From Bettongia penicillata ogilbyi (Eukaryota; Chordata; Mammalia; Diprotodontia; Potoroidae): a stretch of DNA of 64,000 nucleotides. The stretch's first letter is position 1, and every line of letters begins with the position of its first letter. The translations under genes and the position numbers were made by a program. Below the pieces are notes generated by a model. It was not told the origin of the DNA. It saw nothing but the letters and a program-made list of their open reading frames with translations, and ran no database searches. Of the stretch, positions 13,351 through 23,339 are shown one piece after another. The stretch is taken from contig JAJHZJ010000121.1 in assembly GCA_023548195.1 (NCBI GenBank), positions 4,157,680 to 4,221,679 on the forward strand, in the 5' to 3' direction.

Positions 13351-14003
13351 GTATGTGAAGCACTTGGCAGAATAAATTGATCTCTCTCTTCACTTGAGTC
13401 TATAGTCGAAGATGAGTGATTCATTTGGGGCATAATTTTATCCTTGTTTTGTTTCCTGATTTTCCTTTTACTAGTATTTTAACTTCTGTGTGATTTAAAT
13501 AGAAGATTTTTCTTTCCCATTGTTTTTTGGCTTTAGTTTATACAATCTATTAGGTAGGTCATGGTTCTAGGCTTTCGGGAGTTCTGTTTGGAGATGAAGT
13601 TCAGATACTGCTTCCCGTCCTTCCCATTCCGTTCTGACTTACACAGTAATTCGTCAAAGAACCCACCATTTTGTCACCCCTAATTGGCATCACTCTATTT
13701 CCTCTGAGCTGCTTTCACTTCTGTCCCTCTGGATGATGAAGAAAACCCTCACAAGTTGGTGAGACACTCACCATGGAATTCAGATGCCAGGTGAAAATGA
13801 ATCAAAGAGGGCAGCTCACAGAATGTTTCAAAGACCAGCTCTCCAGCACAGTGTCTCTCCTCAGTGCCAGCTGAAGCTTTGGCATCCCAGCTCTTCCTAT
13901 ATTTTTGTGCCAGAAAAAAACAACTCACCACCTGAACAACAGAGGAAAGGAATACATAGGGTTCCCAGGCACTTATGGCTGCCAGTAAGACAGCTTGTAC
14001 CAC

Positions 14004-14032
14004 GGGGGGCGGGGGGGGGAGAGGGGATGGGG
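14004..14032 (+). other. G-rich tract with quadruplex potential
   Basis: Four G-runs of 6, 9, 4 and 4 bases are separated by loops of 1 to 3 bases, which satisfies the usual intramolecular G-quadruplex rule on the plus (PCCA sense) strand. It lies about 0.95 kb upstream of the biotin exon. Confidence 0.8.
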
Positions 14033-14804
14033 ACTTTGAGTCCCTGTAGATCATCTGGGAATTTCAGGAAAGAATATTCTCCAGACGCTTCTGCAGACAT
14101 TGGACAAAACTAAACCACACCAAAAGGGGTGAATAAGAGCCTGGCACACACAGCCCTAGAGTTCCACCCCCACACCCCTTCCCCGGTTTAGTGTCCTAAA
14201 GGGCTAGAACCTTCAGTTATAAAGATAAGACCTTTCCGATAAGAAAAAAATCCAACCTAACCAGTCCGTGTTTGTCAGTGAGAGGCAAAGAGGCAAAGGG
14301 CTTTTAGTGACCATTGATTCCTATATGGAAGCTACTCACCATTGGTGGGTTGCACCTGACAGCTTCACATCAGAATGCAAACAAGTGCAGAAATGGAACT
14401 TTAATGTGTTTGGAGAGCCATGGACTGAATGAAGGAGGGGTGCCTAGGATTCATGGTCCCACAGAGATGGTGCTTCCTCTGAATAGGTATGGTTAGCTGC
14501 TCTTGCGTTATCTGGGCAGACTAGAATGCCAGCGAAGGGCTTGGAATAAAAGCCCCAGTCTTTCCCTAAGGCCCCAGTGTTTGTGGTTCTCAAGTGAGGA
14601 ATTTGCACAGTACAAAACAAACCCCTGGACTGTAGTGGAGCTTCTACAAGCATACTCATCAGTGGGAGGATGTATCTGAATCAACTTTTCATGTGTAAAA
14701 TAAATGAGCTTTTTTCTTCTTTCTTATAGGTTCCCCACTGAAGGCCCCATGCGCCATGGACAAAATTCCCTATCCTTTAGCAAACACTTGTTGATAATTT
14801 TACT

Positions 14805-14915
14805 ACTAAGAACATTTACATAATGCTTACTACGTGCCAGGAACTATATTAATCACTTTACAGTTACCGCATGTGATCCTCATAACAAGCTGCCCTAAGA
14901 AAGAAAGATATTACA
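14805..14915 (+). mobile_element. MIR/THER1-like SINE fragment
   Basis: The segment carries the familiar sequence of blocks 'TGCTTACTACGTGCCAGGAAC', 'ATCACTTTACAG' and 'TGATCCTCATAACAA', as in the 3' half of MIR-type elements. It is old and the ends are approximate. Confidence 0.6.
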
Positions 14916-14975
14916 GAATTAAAATCTTTTTAAACATTAAGACTTTAAAATTTGTGTTTATTTTTATTTTCCTAG

Positions 14976-15053
14976 GTTTCTGAAGGTCAAGAGGTTTGTG
15001 TGATTGAAGCTATGAAAATGCAGAACAGTATGGGAGCAGGAAAAACTGGCAAG
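14976..15053 (+). CDS. PCCA: PCCA exon 23 (human numbering), biotin attachment exon
   Basis: The exon encodes 26 residues beginning [19 protein letters not shown] and ending GAGKTGK. It contains the biotinylation motif EAMKM. The acceptor lysine codon is 15015-15017, equivalent to human Lys694. In the mature enzyme this lysine carries biotin between the biotin carboxylase site of the alpha subunit and the carboxyltransferase site of the beta subunit in the mitochondrial matrix. The exon is 78 nt, phase 0 at both ends, with acceptor CCTAG ending at 14975 and donor GTGAGA at 15054. Length and phase equal those of the human exon (c.2041-2118). The reading frame is intact, and substitutions relative to human are few, for example VSEG for VAEG and MGAG for MTAG. 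Confidence 0.98.
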
Positions 15054-18000
15054 GTGAGATCAGCCAGCCATTGGGCTCATGGAGACTTGCAGGCTCAAGG
15101 TGGCAAGGAAAACTGAGCTTGCAAATTAGAATTGCAAAGCAAGAAAGGGGCCTTCTAAATTAACTGAAGTCTATCTAGTTCTCTGTATTTATGAAGAAAA
15201 CTGACAGTAACTTGTGTAAGGCAGCGCAGCTAGTGACTGGTTTAGCACTAGGCCACCTTTTCTCACTCAACATGTAATACTTTTTCCACTGTACAATGAT
15301 GCATGAGAGTTAAATTGGGCCAAAAGTTAAACCAATTCCTGCCCTACCCTTTTCCCCCTAAAGAAGATATAAATATTCACATAGCAAAAGAACAATGGTT
15401 CTTAATTTTAATGTCTTTTGAATTGAGGGGTCTTTAATTTTTAATGTTTACATCTGTCTTGGAGGCAGTTAGTTATCCAACTCTTAGGTGACACAGCAGG
15501 GACTGGTTTTACAGATTGCAAAAATTAGTATAAATTGGTTCCTCACAATAATTTCTTCATAAAGAGAACAATTCCATTTTAGATCAAGAAGTGAAAGTAC
15601 TGAAGTCCCTGGGTACACATTAGTACTTAGTAATTTAGCAAAGGTACTTGGCATTTCTGTGTCAGGAAAACCTTGTGTTCCTGAAGTCTCTGCTTGTGGG
15701 TCACAAACCCTAGCAGGTCCTACCTACCAAAATGTAAAGTTTAGGAGAGGTTAACTATATTATGGCCACAAGAAGGTGAAACTGATGGCCATATTGAGAA
15801 TTCTCAAAGACCATCTACTAAATTGTAGAGAGGCACATTCATTGTGCCAGGGAGGGGGGTGATGACACTAACAAAATTATAGATCTGTGAAGTAAAGATG
15901 CAGAATTGTAAGTTTCATTCACCTCTATAGAAAACAATGAGCAACAAATTATTCTTCCTAAAGTTCAAGTAACATAATTTGTAACCAAGTGATACTTTGA
16001 AAGTATACATTTGTGTTGGTTTAGAAATATCTGAAATGTAGATCTAAGCAGTATGATAATTCTGGCACAGCTGTGTGTGAGTCTGGACAAGTGATTTAAC
16101 ATCTGCTTCAGACATCTGGACAAGCCCACTTCTAAGGGTCCTTCAAGCTCCTAAGACTGGTGTTAACAGAGCTGTGGCTTCCTCGCAGTAGCCTAGTGGC
16201 TTTGGCAAAACAGCCCCTGAAAAGGGAGTCTGTGGGTGCCCACGGAAAACAAACTAAATTGAATGTCAGTCTAGCCAAGGGGGTAACCCTAAAGGCATTG
16301 GCAATCCCCAGCTTCTGACAGGATAGGAACAAAAGTCTGTCTGGAGCTTCGCTAGGTTTGGCAAGGGCCAAGAGACAGAGCTGCGCTAGACCCTGGGCAG
16401 ATGAACACTTAAACCTAGTAGGAATCAATACAAACAAAGCAAATCACCGAAGAGACTTGTGTGCTGTGTTCCCTTTAAATCTTCAGTTTTTAAAACGTGA
16501 GCAGGAAAAGTTTGTCAGTTTCTCGTAATCATAACAATTCGTATATTAACTTACATCACATAACCATCGTCTTGTCCATGGAAAGATGCCCTCAGCGTGC
16601 ATATTGTGGCACCATCTACACTTGGCAGATACCCTATGACTAAACATAATTGGATTTTTTTTTTAAAAGTTGAGCCTAAATTTGTGGCTTTATGTTTCAG
16701 GGATGTTGTATCTCATGTCACCAGAGATGATGCTCTGACCCATCACCCATTGTTTTCCCAGTGGTGGTGAAGGACTCACACAGACCTATTCACATTCTCT
16801 TGCACAGTGGAGTTTGCATCACTTTTGAATGGCTCTATTTGATTTATACCATGAGCTTTTTTTTTCTCCAAGGCTCCTGAAACACAGTGTGACAGACAGA
16901 ACTCTGATGGTCGGAGACCTGAGCACAAAGAAGCAGGTCAAGTCAGAGGGAAGGTTGCCTAGATTGGATTTTTATAACTTGTTCTTGTATCACAGGGTAT
17001 TCTTTTTCCAGGCAATTCCAAGTGTCCTCATAAAAAAGCTCACAATAGAAGTGCCTCCTCCACCATAGTAATTGCAGCATCATTAAAAAGATATCACATA
17101 CTATCATTGGAGGCATCAGCATCCTGAAAAAGCAGTCACTTCTATCCAAGCGGCATAAGTTTGAGACAGATAGTATTCATATCACGTAGCCCCATATCAT
17201 TCGGAAAAATTCAGTTTAGGACAAACAGTTTTTACTCTGTTCCCATTTGAGTTCCAGTGGACCTAGGAGAGCACAGGACACTAGGCCCCTCTAGCATTTT
17301 GTATTTTTACCAGTTGCCCAAATGGCCCATTCTGACCTGTTTCTCTCTTGGTTATCATTGCCAGAGCCTGTGCCAAGTCAGATGAACCCTTCCCTGTACC
17401 CTCCTACCCTAAAAATATCAGAACTTCCAGAAATATGTAGCATTTTTGGAAGGCAGAACCTTTTTATGAGAAGAGAAAAATCAGTGGAATGGAAAAAAAA
17501 ATAAAACCTACTACAGTAACAATCACCACGGGAAATAAGGCCATAAAATGATCCATGACATCAGAAACCCATATTGGACAATATAGAATACTTCTGATCA
17601 TTTAATTTCTATTCACGGGCAAGTGTCTAATTACGACATTAAGTCTCAGGGCTACAGGTTCTTTGCTTTCTACTTTTAATTACTCTAAAATTAGTTTGTT
17701 TTCTCATTTTGAAGTACACTGGGATTCAGTGAGTATATGAAATATGTTACAGCACCTCAGAAAATTTTACTCCGGGTTTGGGGGCATGTGAAGTCTTTGT
17801 AAGAATTAGGAGGGATTCATGTTTTCAAAGTACCTAGTTCACAGTTCCCATTTAGTACCCAAATATAAAAAATTAGTACTTATAGGGGGAGAAATTATTG
17901 GACATTTTAACGGCTATATTTCTAGCTAAGATGTTATGGGTTGTAAAATTATTTCCCCAAAAGGATTCCCCCTTGAACTAAGGGGTCTTTTCAGGCAAAT

Positions 18001-18250
18001 GAGGACAAAAGGACATTCTGAAGGGACTTGGAGCAAAGGAGAGAATGAGTCATGCACACGCTCTCCTCAAGGTAATCCCAGCCTCATTTAGCACTATATC
18101 TGAGGACTTCAGGGAGCCAAGCAGATTGTACCTGTGCCTCAGATCCTGCAGAGACCTCCCTGTCTTTTCCAAATGCAGTTCTGCACATTGCTTCTCCTTT
18201 TATCCTCATAAATATTATTTAATGATTACTCTTTTTTTTTTTAATTGAAG
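15054..18250 (+). other. PCCA: PCCA intron 23 (human numbering), about 3.2 kb
   Basis: The intron runs from GTGAGA at 15054 to a T-rich tract and TTGAAG ending at 18250. It contains a small SINE fragment near 16.1 kb. Otherwise I see no gene and no clear repeat. Confidence 0.9.
16065..16145 (+). mobile_element. SINE fragment (Mar1/MIR-like)
   Basis: The phrase 'AGCTGTGTGTGAGTCTGGACA' with 'AGTGATTTAACATCTGCTTCAG' matches the central block (tgtgaccctgggcaagtcacttaac) of marsupial SINEs. It is short and degraded. Confidence 0.5.
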
Positions 18251-18319
18251 GTGAAATCAGTGCACTGCAAAGCTGGAGACACAGTTGGAGAAGGAGATCT
18301 TCTTGTAGAACTGGAATAA
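18251..18319 (+). CDS. PCCA: PCCA last coding exon (exon 24, human numbering)
   Basis: The exon encodes the final 22 residues, VKSVHCKAGDTVGEGDLLVELE, which I give only as segments: VKSVHCKAGDTV completes the second half of the biotinyl-domain beta barrel and GEGDLLVELE ends the protein. The stop codon TAA is at 18317-18319. The exon starts after a long T tract and AAG at 18250. Its coding length is 69 nt, equal to human c.2119-2187. It is phase 0 at the junction and the frame is open. Together with the previous exon it shows that the biotinyl domain itself is intact in this genome, which argues against PCCA being a dead gene. Confidence 0.98.
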   Translation: MKSVHCKAGDTVGEGDLLVELE

Positions 18320-18590
18320 AACATCCTTAATCATCACCCATTTTAATTAGTTATTTTTATTACTATTCTTTCATACCAAATTTATTCCGGCATTTTATGG
18401 GAACACTCCTGTGCAGCAGATTTTACATGGTCATATTTCTTCCATATATAGTCAAAACTAACATTCTGCCAAAAAATCACCAATGGAAATTTGTATTGAT
18501 ATAAATACTTGTACATATGATTTGTACTTCTGCTGTGAGATTTCCTAGTGTCAAAATTAAATCAATAAAACGGAACATTTGTCTAAATAT
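18320..18590 (+). other. PCCA: PCCA 3' untranslated region
   Basis: This AT-rich sequence runs from the TAA stop to the first good polyadenylation signal. The 3' boundary is an estimate, set 15 to 25 bases after AATAAA. A second AATAAA at 19165-19170 could give a longer isoform. Confidence 0.75.
18564..18569 (+). terminator. PCCA: PCCA poly(A) signal AATAAA
   Basis: A canonical AATAAA lies 245 bases after the stop codon. It is followed within 30 to 45 bases by a GT- and T-rich stretch (TTGGTTTGCCC then a T run), the usual downstream element. Confidence 0.8.
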
Positions 18591-18599
18591 TGGTTTGCC

Positions 18600-20398
18600 C
18601 TTTTTTTGAATGAAGACAATGTACACAAGATGACAGTCTGTGCCAGTAGACTTTAAATACCAGATTCTTTTTCTGTGATCCCTTCTAAGAATGTGTGCAA
18701 TATTTCAGCCAGTCTTTGATCATTTCAAATTAGCATTAGTCATCTTAGACCCTGATTAGCCAAGCTCTTGACTCTTTTCCATAATTACAGGACCCGGCAG
18801 CCTGATTTTTTTTTTTTATCAGTATTAACTTCCTGAAGACTGTACCCCATTTGCAATACTGCCTTTATGTCACCTTTAGTGCTATAGTACTGGGTCTAAG
18901 CCTAAAGATCTGGAGCTTCACCTCAGGGAGACCTTAAACTCTTACATGTTGCTCTGCCCTATCTATAGGACTGTGCTTCTCAGGAGTGTTCTGCAAATAT
19001 AATCCCTTCTTCCAGGCTAGTAAAAAGAACAGTAGGTGCTTACTAGTTCTTATGCTATGCCGTTACATAGCACTTTGTTGTGATCTTGCCAGCTCCATCA
19101 GCTGATAGCTATGTGTGCTGCTGTATTTTTGTGAAGCACATTTTCAGTTAAGAAGATGGCTAAAAATAAAGATCATTTCATTGCTCCACGGAGGCAGCTA
19201 GTGTGCACCCTCTACCATTAAGTTTAAGTAAAACTTGCAACTAGTGAGGTTAAGAAAGATCAGCGCCCAACAACAGTTGTAGCTGCATTCTTCTTCGGTT
19301 TTAAAATACTTAGTACACATCTAGTGCTTTGCTTAGAAGCAGAGGCAAAGGAAGTATGTATTAATTTGAATCTACACTGACTTGAAATATCAAATGGAGG
19401 TGGATAGTAATTGGTACTTTGTGCCTTACTAAAATTATTTTAAGTGTTGTTTGTACTTGGAAGCTTAAGTCTTCTGTCAGGTCTGAAGAAAAAATTGCCA
19501 ATGCGTTGGTTTTTCTGCGATATCCCCACCCCCAGGCACTATTCCCCTTTAAGAGTAAGTGATATTTTCTCGGTTCTGTGGATCTGGGCACTGGTCTAAA
19601 CTTCAGTTTGATGCTAAATCTAGGGTGCTTGATTTTATCTACAAGCACAAGTGGGTGTTTTGCTATTTTGCTAGATTACAAAGGGAGGGGTAACAAAGTC
19701 TATGCAAGATACATCTTTTTTTAAAAAGATACAGAATATAAACATAACTAATACTATGTTTGAGATCCTTAAATGGTTTAGTTTTGAATGATCATTTTTT
19801 ATTATAGACATTTTTCTTCTGCTGCTTCTACAAATGGATCAAGAATGAACCCATTAATATACCAAATTATTTACTGACACAGTACAGCCTATTCCTCTTG
19901 AGGATTTGTTACAGTGGATCAGGCATCCCCCAAAGAAGCTTTTATAAAAACATCTAGGTACAGTAGGCCAGAATCAGTTCAGAGTATTGATATGGTCTAG
20001 TGGGTCAAAATAACACATTTCAAAATATTCATTCCCAAAGTTATTTAATATTAAAAACATGGCAACAGAATTATATTATAGCACAGAATGAATTAAGCAT
20101 ATAAAATGTCAGTCTCTGCCACCGGGTGAATCTAAATTTTACAACTTAACCTTTCTTTTTGAACACCTTATAAAGATAATGCTTTTGGAGCAGACAACAA
20201 GAGCACAAATAAAAGAGACGCTGAATGATCAGTAACAGCACTGTCAGTGTGTTAACATCATCTCTAAGATAAGCTGCAGTAAAGCCTTACATCCAGTGTA
20301 GATTTCTATGACGTTGACTTTGCAAGTCAGTTTTGGTCTTCCTAAAAATTGCTAATAATGGCAAATTAAGATGAGGTCATCTTACGATCAACATGTGT
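18600..20398. other. Interval between convergent PCCA and GGACT 3' ends
   Basis: No coding sequence is recognised here. The right part probably includes the GGACT 3'UTR, because further minus-strand AATAAA hexamers exist. The left part may include a longer PCCA 3'UTR ending near 19.18 kb. I recognise no transposon. Confidence 0.6.
19798..19803 (-). terminator. GGACT: Candidate distal GGACT poly(A) signal
   Basis: AATAAA on the minus strand lies about 640 bases beyond the GGACT stop. It would give a 3'UTR of ordinary length. Which of the two signals is used cannot be told from sequence alone. Confidence 0.35.
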
Positions 20399-20404
20399 TT
20401 TATT
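20399..20404 (-). terminator. GGACT: Candidate proximal GGACT poly(A) signal
   Basis: AATAAA on the minus strand lies only 32 bases beyond the TGA stop. If used, it would give an unusually short 3'UTR. Confidence 0.4.
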
Positions 20405-20435
20405 CATCTTACTCATGAGTGTTCCCTACCATTTT

Positions 20436-20906
20436 TCATCTATTTTCCCGTGGATTATAACGAAGTCCATGTTTCCCAAAGGAATCATAATTGTCATAGT
20501 AAGGGAGATTTATCCACTCTGGTGGGTAGGTAGCTGTGCTGTACACAAAGCATTCCATAATGCTGTTAACAGCTGGCCTCTCCTCAGGTGCACTGCTTTT
20601 ACCTTCCCACTCTAATATTTCAATCCTCACTGGAGTGCGTTGATACGTGTCTGGGCAGCCTTCAAATTCATCAAGGAATTGCAGCATCTGGTCATCAACA
20701 GAATATATCTCTCCAGTAACGTGGTGTCCTTTTCCTGGGACATTCAGCAAATAGGGAATGTTATGTTTGCTTCCAATCACCAAAGGAAATAGCTCTGCTG
20801 TGCGACCTCGTCCTTGGAATTCCGCGATCCCATTGGTACAACTGGCCATGAAGCAGTGGTTGGGTTGGCCTTTTTTAAGAGTCCCATATACAAACACACG
20901 TTCCAT
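20436..20906 (-). CDS. GGACT: GGACT, gamma-glutamylamine cyclotransferase, single coding exon
   Basis: The product releases free amines from gamma-glutamylamines, including the lysine isopeptides left after breakdown of transglutaminase-crosslinked proteins, forming 5-oxoproline. The 156-residue protein belongs to the GGCT-like (AIG2/BtrG) fold. Residues 4-10 read VFVYGTL, the substrate-binding loop motif. GEIYSV follows at 65-70, and FLDEFEGCPD at 77-86 contains Glu82, the family's catalytic acid. A tyrosine-rich C-terminal segment (YPPEWINLPYYDNYD) follows. The human protein is 153 residues, so this is full length. The start at 20904-20906 is chosen because the protein begins MERVFVYGTL as in human GGACT and because a splice acceptor lies one base upstream. 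The frame is intact with no odd residues. The gene faces PCCA tail to tail, the order known in human. Confidence 0.97.
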   Translation of the reverse strand: MERVFVYGTLKKGQPNHCFMASCTNGIAEFQGRGRTAELFPLVIGSKHNIPYLLNVPGKGHHVTGEIYSVDDQMLQFLDEFEGCPDTYQRTPVRIEILEWEGKSSAPEERPAVNSIMECFVYSTATYPPEWINLPYYDNYDSFGKHGLRYNPRENR

Positions 20907-20932
20907 TCTGGTTAAAGAAGCTGAAAATCAGA
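20907..20932 (-). other. GGACT: Splice acceptor just upstream of the GGACT start codon
   Basis: On the minus strand the sequence reads CTTCTTTAACCAG followed by AATGG, a polypyrimidine tract and AG one base before the ATG. A second AG (TGATTTTCAG) lies further upstream. This fits a gene whose entire coding region is in the last exon with noncoding leader exons far upstream. Which AG is used is not certain. Confidence 0.65.
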
Positions 20933-21544
20933 AACCAAGCATATCAATACTACATGAATGCAAGAGGATTAAAGTTTGATGTCTTTAAAATGTTAGAAGA
21001 CAGTAGTGGGGGGGCAGGGCAATTAATCATCTTTCTATTGTCTAAAAGGAACCAAAAAAAATAGCCAAGGGGAGAAACTATTTTGCTTGGAGGAAAGGAT
21101 GAGCTTCCATAACTATGTCAGTGATAAAGCAAGAAATAGGCTGTAGACTAAGTAGCATACTTTATAGTCCTGGGGTTTACAAAGAACATAATAGATTATC
21201 CTCTCATTGCACTACCTACTTGAATACAAGTAGTAAGAATACAAGTAACTTTGTTCTGACTCTAATTTTTTATTTTGGTAGGTTAAATTTCCTGCAGAAA
21301 TATTCCATATAGGCAGAAACTTATCCTAGCATTTATGTATTTCATCAATATTTTTCAAACTCAGGTCCAAGTATAAGGGATCAAGATCTTGTGTGTTTTC
21401 AATTATTTCATCAGTATCTTGATAGTTTTCTCTACAGCTAACTAGGAAAGGAATTGGAGGAACAGCTGCTTCTATAAATACAAAAGCAACGAATTCTTTC
21501 TATTTCCAATGATCTTGAGGTCTGGATTCTTGTCCGTTTTTTTC

Positions 21545-21800
21545 CTAAAGAAGTCAATTCAACAGACATTAAGTATTTTCTGTGTACAAGAGACCATGAT
21601 GGGGATTCAAAGACAAAAATTAAAGTCCCTTTCTCAAGAAGTTTATATTGGACTGGAGTGAGACAACATGTATAAAGTAATTTTGGGAGTGACACCTGAA
21701 CTTTTCTTTGAAAAAAGCTAATGACTCCAAGAGGGAGCAGTTAGGAGGAGGAACTGTGCAAAGGCATAGAGGTTGGAGATGGAATGTCTCATACAGAACA
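21545..21800 (+). mobile_element. Ancient interspersed repeat, class uncertain (copy A)
   Basis: The segment has 'TCAATTCAACAGACATTAAG', then 'GGGGATTCAAAGACAAAAAT', 'AAGTCCCTTTCTCAAGAAG' and 'GAGACAACATGTATAAAG'. It continues with 'GCAAAGGCATAGAGGTTGG'. The block order is that of a repeat common in marsupial DNA and shared with the copy at 49705-50215. I cannot place it in a named family. Confidence 0.6.
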
Positions 21801-22655
21801 GCTCATGCTTCATTTGTCTTTTCCTAAATGAGATTTTTCCCTCTGAAAAAATGAGTTATTAAATCCTAACAGACGAGGGCACTATGCCTAACTTGGATCT
21901 CTCCTGTTAGGCAGTAGCAGAGTGCTGTCTCTTTCTGGTCTGCGCACCAGTTCCACTTTGTTCATTTCTGTTGCTTCAGAAAACGTTACTACTATTTGAA
22001 ACACAGTCGTTAGGGGCACTTTCAAAGCTCAGCACACAATGTAGTGTATACCACCTTCTCCAAAACAGGGGCTATTTCTCCATAAGCATGTTGTGATCAA
22101 TATTTGTTTGGCAGGTACTTCTTTCTTTAAGAACACAAGATGATAACTATTGTGAACCGAATGCCAACACGATGCATATAGTAATAGGACCTGCCCCTCT
22201 CCAGCCCAAGTAGCCCCACCCTTCTGGAAGCATTCATAACCATGGCTCCTTCTGGAACTACTGGCCCTTTTCTATGAGACAAAGGCCTCAATGGTGGCTG
22301 ACATTCAGAGAATTCTCCTGTTCTGATGCCTGAGGTAAAGGGATACCCTCTGGCTTGGTGGTGGTGGTTGGACTTCTCACGAGTCTAAAACTGGGATAAC
22401 TATATTCCTATATCCAGTTAGAAATCAAAATGCACTTTCCCAGACAAACAACGGTGTAAAGTGTAGGTTACATACAGTGCTGAAATGTATGTGTGCATGT
22501 ATTTGAGGTTATTTGTGGATTGGCCTAAAAACCTAACCATCTTAATACTCCTGTTTCTGTGGCAAAGTGTGCTGGGTTTTTTAATTTGAGGGTTATACAT
22601 CCTGGAGAAAGTAATTTAAATTTTTTTCTGAAACTGAGAAACTTTTCCATCTTAT

Positions 22656-22712
22656 GTGCGTGTGTGTGTGTGTGCATGTGTTTGTCCTTCGTTGCTGAAG
22701 ACCATCTTATAG
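22656..22712 (-). mobile_element. SINE 3'-end fragment with (TG)n
   Basis: A TG-rich run followed by 'TGTCCTTCGTTGCTGAAG' matches, in the same orientation, the end of the full SINE at 25615-25933. Only the tail is present. Confidence 0.6.
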
Positions 22713-22898
22713 ACAACAAATTCTAAGTACAGCAATATGGTTGTAGAAAAATTTAACCAACAATTCTGCGTGTGCTTCCTTTAAGATTTGAAAATCTTAT
22801 ATTACACCTAATAATAATAATGGTTTTTCATGTTTCCCTAAAAGTAACTCTGGAGTGGATTACTGCCATTCATTTCTATCTCATATCACAGGCTGTTA

Positions 22899-22940
22899 TG
22901 TGTGTGTGTATGTATGTATGCATGTATGTATGTATGTATA
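22899..22940. repeat. (TG)n/(TGTA)n microsatellite
   Basis: A short TG run passes into about eight TGTA units with one CATG interruption. Confidence 0.95.
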
Positions 22941-23339
22941 ATGGAACCAAACCTCCTAAATGAAGTAGTTCTTGAAGCAAAAGTAGAACTGAAAGTATAG
23001 ACCATGTTCATTTTCTACTCACATGAATTTTGTGGCTCCACTTATTTGAAGCTGACAAAGAGCTATGCTTTCTTTCCCTCACTCCCTCTGCCCCTTCCTT
23101 CAACAATTCTTGATGAATGTCTATGGTGAGGTCAATTGGAGGTGACTACCAAGGATTGCCTGAACAGTCGGGATCTTGCCTCACAGTATTAGTAGTTTCT
23201 GGTTTTCTTTCATTCAGCAGTATTTGTCAAGCACTATATGAAAAACCTTATAACTACTACCTTTATGTCCTGGGGGAAGCTGATGCTTGAGTAGGAAATA
23301 AACAGACCAGAGAAAGGATATAAGAAAAAAGAACTTTAA

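Larger units (their letters stand above)
3540..14975 (+). other. PCCA: PCCA intron 22 (human numbering), about 11.4 kb
   Basis: The intron opens with GTAAGT at 3540 and closes with a T-rich tract and CCTAG ending at 14975. It holds an AT microsatellite, a decayed SINE near 13.2 kb, a G-rich tract at 14.0 kb and a MIR-like fragment near 14.8 kb. Between about 5.0 and 13.0 kb I recognise no clear LINE or SINE, which is sparse compared with the second half of the window. I see no further conserved exon. Confidence 0.88.
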
